This document shows positions 63,025 through 64,000 of a stretch of 64,000 nucleotides of DNA, piece by piece. The position numbers and the translations under genes were made by a program. Each line of letters begins with the position of its first letter. The stretch's first letter is position 1. The notes below the pieces were generated by a model that was not told the origin of the DNA, searched no databases, and saw only the letters and a program-made list of their open reading frames with translations. Source of the stretch: Pseudomonas sp. FP1742 (lineage in GTDB: Bacteria > Pseudomonadota > Gammaproteobacteria > Pseudomonadales > Pseudomonadaceae); NCBI RefSeq assembly GCF_030687145.1, contig NZ_CP117460.1, positions 2,914,001 to 2,978,000 of the forward strand, written 5' to 3'.

Positions 63025-63273
63025 ATGGCTGGGTATCAGGTTGAAACTTTTCAACGCGCATTGGCAATACATGCTCAACAAATAAGGCGACGACGTTCGG
63101 TTGCCATACAATTATTGGCAACTTCTTTCTTTATTTCTTGTGTTAAATGTCTGTGGGATGCTGTCGGAAATTTCCTAGGAAACTTCACAAAAGCCCGAGG
63201 GGCCCAGCCTGCAGGGCATTGCGGCGGTCTTGCCTTGCCTGGAGGGCGCGCGACGCGGAATCATTTCAAATAA
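63025..63273 (+). CDS. Possible small hypothetical protein
   Basis: 82 residues starting MAGYQVETFQRALAIHAQQI with an excellent ribosome site (AAGGAAAGAG). The N-terminal half, with basic IRRRRSVAIQ and a hydrophobic stretch (LLATSFFISCVKCLW), looks genuine; the Gly/Pro-rich end (GAQPAGHCGGLALPGG) does not, so the gene may be truncated or shifted near 63175. An 8-bp inverted repeat TAATCATT/AATGATTA (62969-63003) lies upstream. No family recognised. Confidence 0.4.
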   Translation: MAGYQVETFQRALAIHAQQIRRRRSVAIQLLATSFFISCVKCLWDAVGNFLGNFTKARGAQPAGHCGGLALPGGRATRNHFK

Positions 63274-63396
63274 TTACATGAAACTTAAGTGCTAGCATTT
63301 AAAAATGTTCCCGGCACTCCATTCATGACAGGCAATCCGTCGCGCGGTACATGTAATTGTTTGCGTGGCGTCGAACTTATAAGTAACAGGTAAACA

Positions 63397-64000
63397 ATGA
63401 TGACCCATACCCATGAACAGGCAATGAATTATGTTTATCAACAAATACTGCAGCGCTTGCTGAGTTTTTTCTCGCGCGCCGAGCGCACGGCATTGCAACT
63501 GATGATTCAGCGCCTGGTGGTGTCTGCTGGAGGTATGGAGCGTATCGGTAATTACAAGGTATTGGCGATCCAGTCCGGCTCCCGCGACAGCTGCTACACC
63601 CTGGCGCTGCTGCGTGCCGCGCAACTGAGTATCGCCAGCCGGGCTCCGGCGACGTTTCAGCTGCGAGTGGCCACTTTGCGCCTGAATGGCACGGCACCGA
63701 TGGCCCTGGAAAACATTCATCGCAGCTGCAGCGCGCTGTTTCTCTACGACGATCCCCGGGTCGAAGTGTTGATGGTTGATCATCGTGAAGTCCTGCCGTT
63801 CAATCACCTGATGCCGATCTCCGAAGCCGGTCGCGAGTGGAATCGGCGCAACCAGCTGATGGTCGGGCACCGTCGCGCCTGGGACGGGCCGCTTGAGCTA
63901 TGGGATGACGGATACCTGGCTACCGGCGAGTTTTATGGACAAATCGCCCGCTGGAACACAGGCGTCGATGTACTGGTCAGTAGCGATCCGCCCCGTCGAC
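63397..64000 (+). CDS. Conserved hypothetical protein, C-terminus beyond the window
   Basis: About 201 residues seen, open to the right edge. Starts MMTHTHEQAMNYVYQQILQR (the second Met is an equal choice). Features: IQRLVVSAGGMERIGNYKV, LFLYDDPRVEVLMVDHREVL, GHRRAWDGPLELWDDGYLAT and GEFYGQIARWNTGVDVLVSS. No signal peptide or membrane helix. I believe it is widely conserved in Pseudomonas, without a known role; no domain is claimed. Confidence 0.75.
   Translation, partial: MMTHTHEQAMNYVYQQILQRLLSFFSRAERTALQLMIQRLVVSAGGMERIGNYKVLAIQSGSRDSCYTLALLRAAQLSIASRAPATFQLRVATLRLNGTAPMALENIHRSCSALFLYDDPRVEVLMVDHREVLPFNHLMPISEAGREWNRRNQLMVGHRRAWDGPLELWDDGYLATGEFYGQIARWNTGVDVLVSSDPPRR

Noticed and set aside
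1..64000. CRISPR arrays, tRNA or rRNA genes, insertion sequences, prophage genes
   Set aside because: No regularly spaced repeats, cloverleaf with CCA-type ends, rRNA-like sequence, transposase or phage structural gene was recognised.

Overview
The window is chromosomal DNA from a fluorescent-group Pseudomonas (P. fluorescens complex or close relative). The evidence is high GC with strong GC3 bias, Pseudomonas-restricted small families (DUF1652, DUF2790, DUF6124-like), the complete seven-gene mannitol/arabitol operon with its MtlR activator, a MexT-MexS-MexEF-OprN efflux locus, and repeated REP/REPIN palindromes whose core reads GCGGGCTTGC. No rRNA, tRNA, CRISPR array, insertion sequence or replication origin was seen.

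Layout. 1-15 kb: an MFS exporter (cut by the left edge), ABC-F protein YbiT, small secreted proteins, the abasic-site protein YedK, lipid A hydroxylase LpxO, Ku, a PQQ sugar dehydrogenase, a divergent GNAT / RimK-type ATP-grasp pair, a short threonine deaminase preceded by what looks like a complete ribosome-mediated attenuator, ecotin, and several small Pseudomonas proteins. 15-21 kb: an orphan type VI secretion island (VgrG with a transthyretin-like tail, VRR-NUC nuclease effector, DUF3396 immunity protein, one extra secreted protein) next to an AT-richer orphan gene of unknown function. 21.5-31 kb: mtlZ-Y-D-K-G-F-E and mtlR, all on the minus strand, with REPINs inside the operon. 31-38.6 kb: an accessory block with two PI-PLC-like proteins, a glycosyltransferase and a 1264-residue putative toxin whose C-terminus carries an HExxH metallopeptidase signature. 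38.7-48.6 kb: a signalling cluster (CHASE3 hybrid kinase, CheR, a gutted cheB, REC-kinase, single-domain receivers, hybrid kinase, KaiC-like ATPase). 48.7-54.3 kb: a TPR/HEAT-like protein, a bestrophin, and an AaeB/AaeX/AaeA-like aromatic-acid efflux operon. 54.4-62.8 kb: oprN-mexF-mexE, mexT and divergent mexS, with two MexT-box-like sites. 62.9-64 kb: two uncharacterised genes, the last cut by the right edge.

The most interesting signals are: (1) an unannotated Ile-rich 21-codon leader peptide with three mutually exclusive hairpins in front of a threonine deaminase that lacks its allosteric domain; (2) the large toxin with an aspzincin-like (M35-like) C-terminus; (3) the cheB gene reduced to about 110 bp; (4) the T6SS island with an extra periplasmic candidate; (5) a long structured leader in front of a DUF6124-like gene. 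All functional calls are from reading the sequence and family knowledge; no database search was run.
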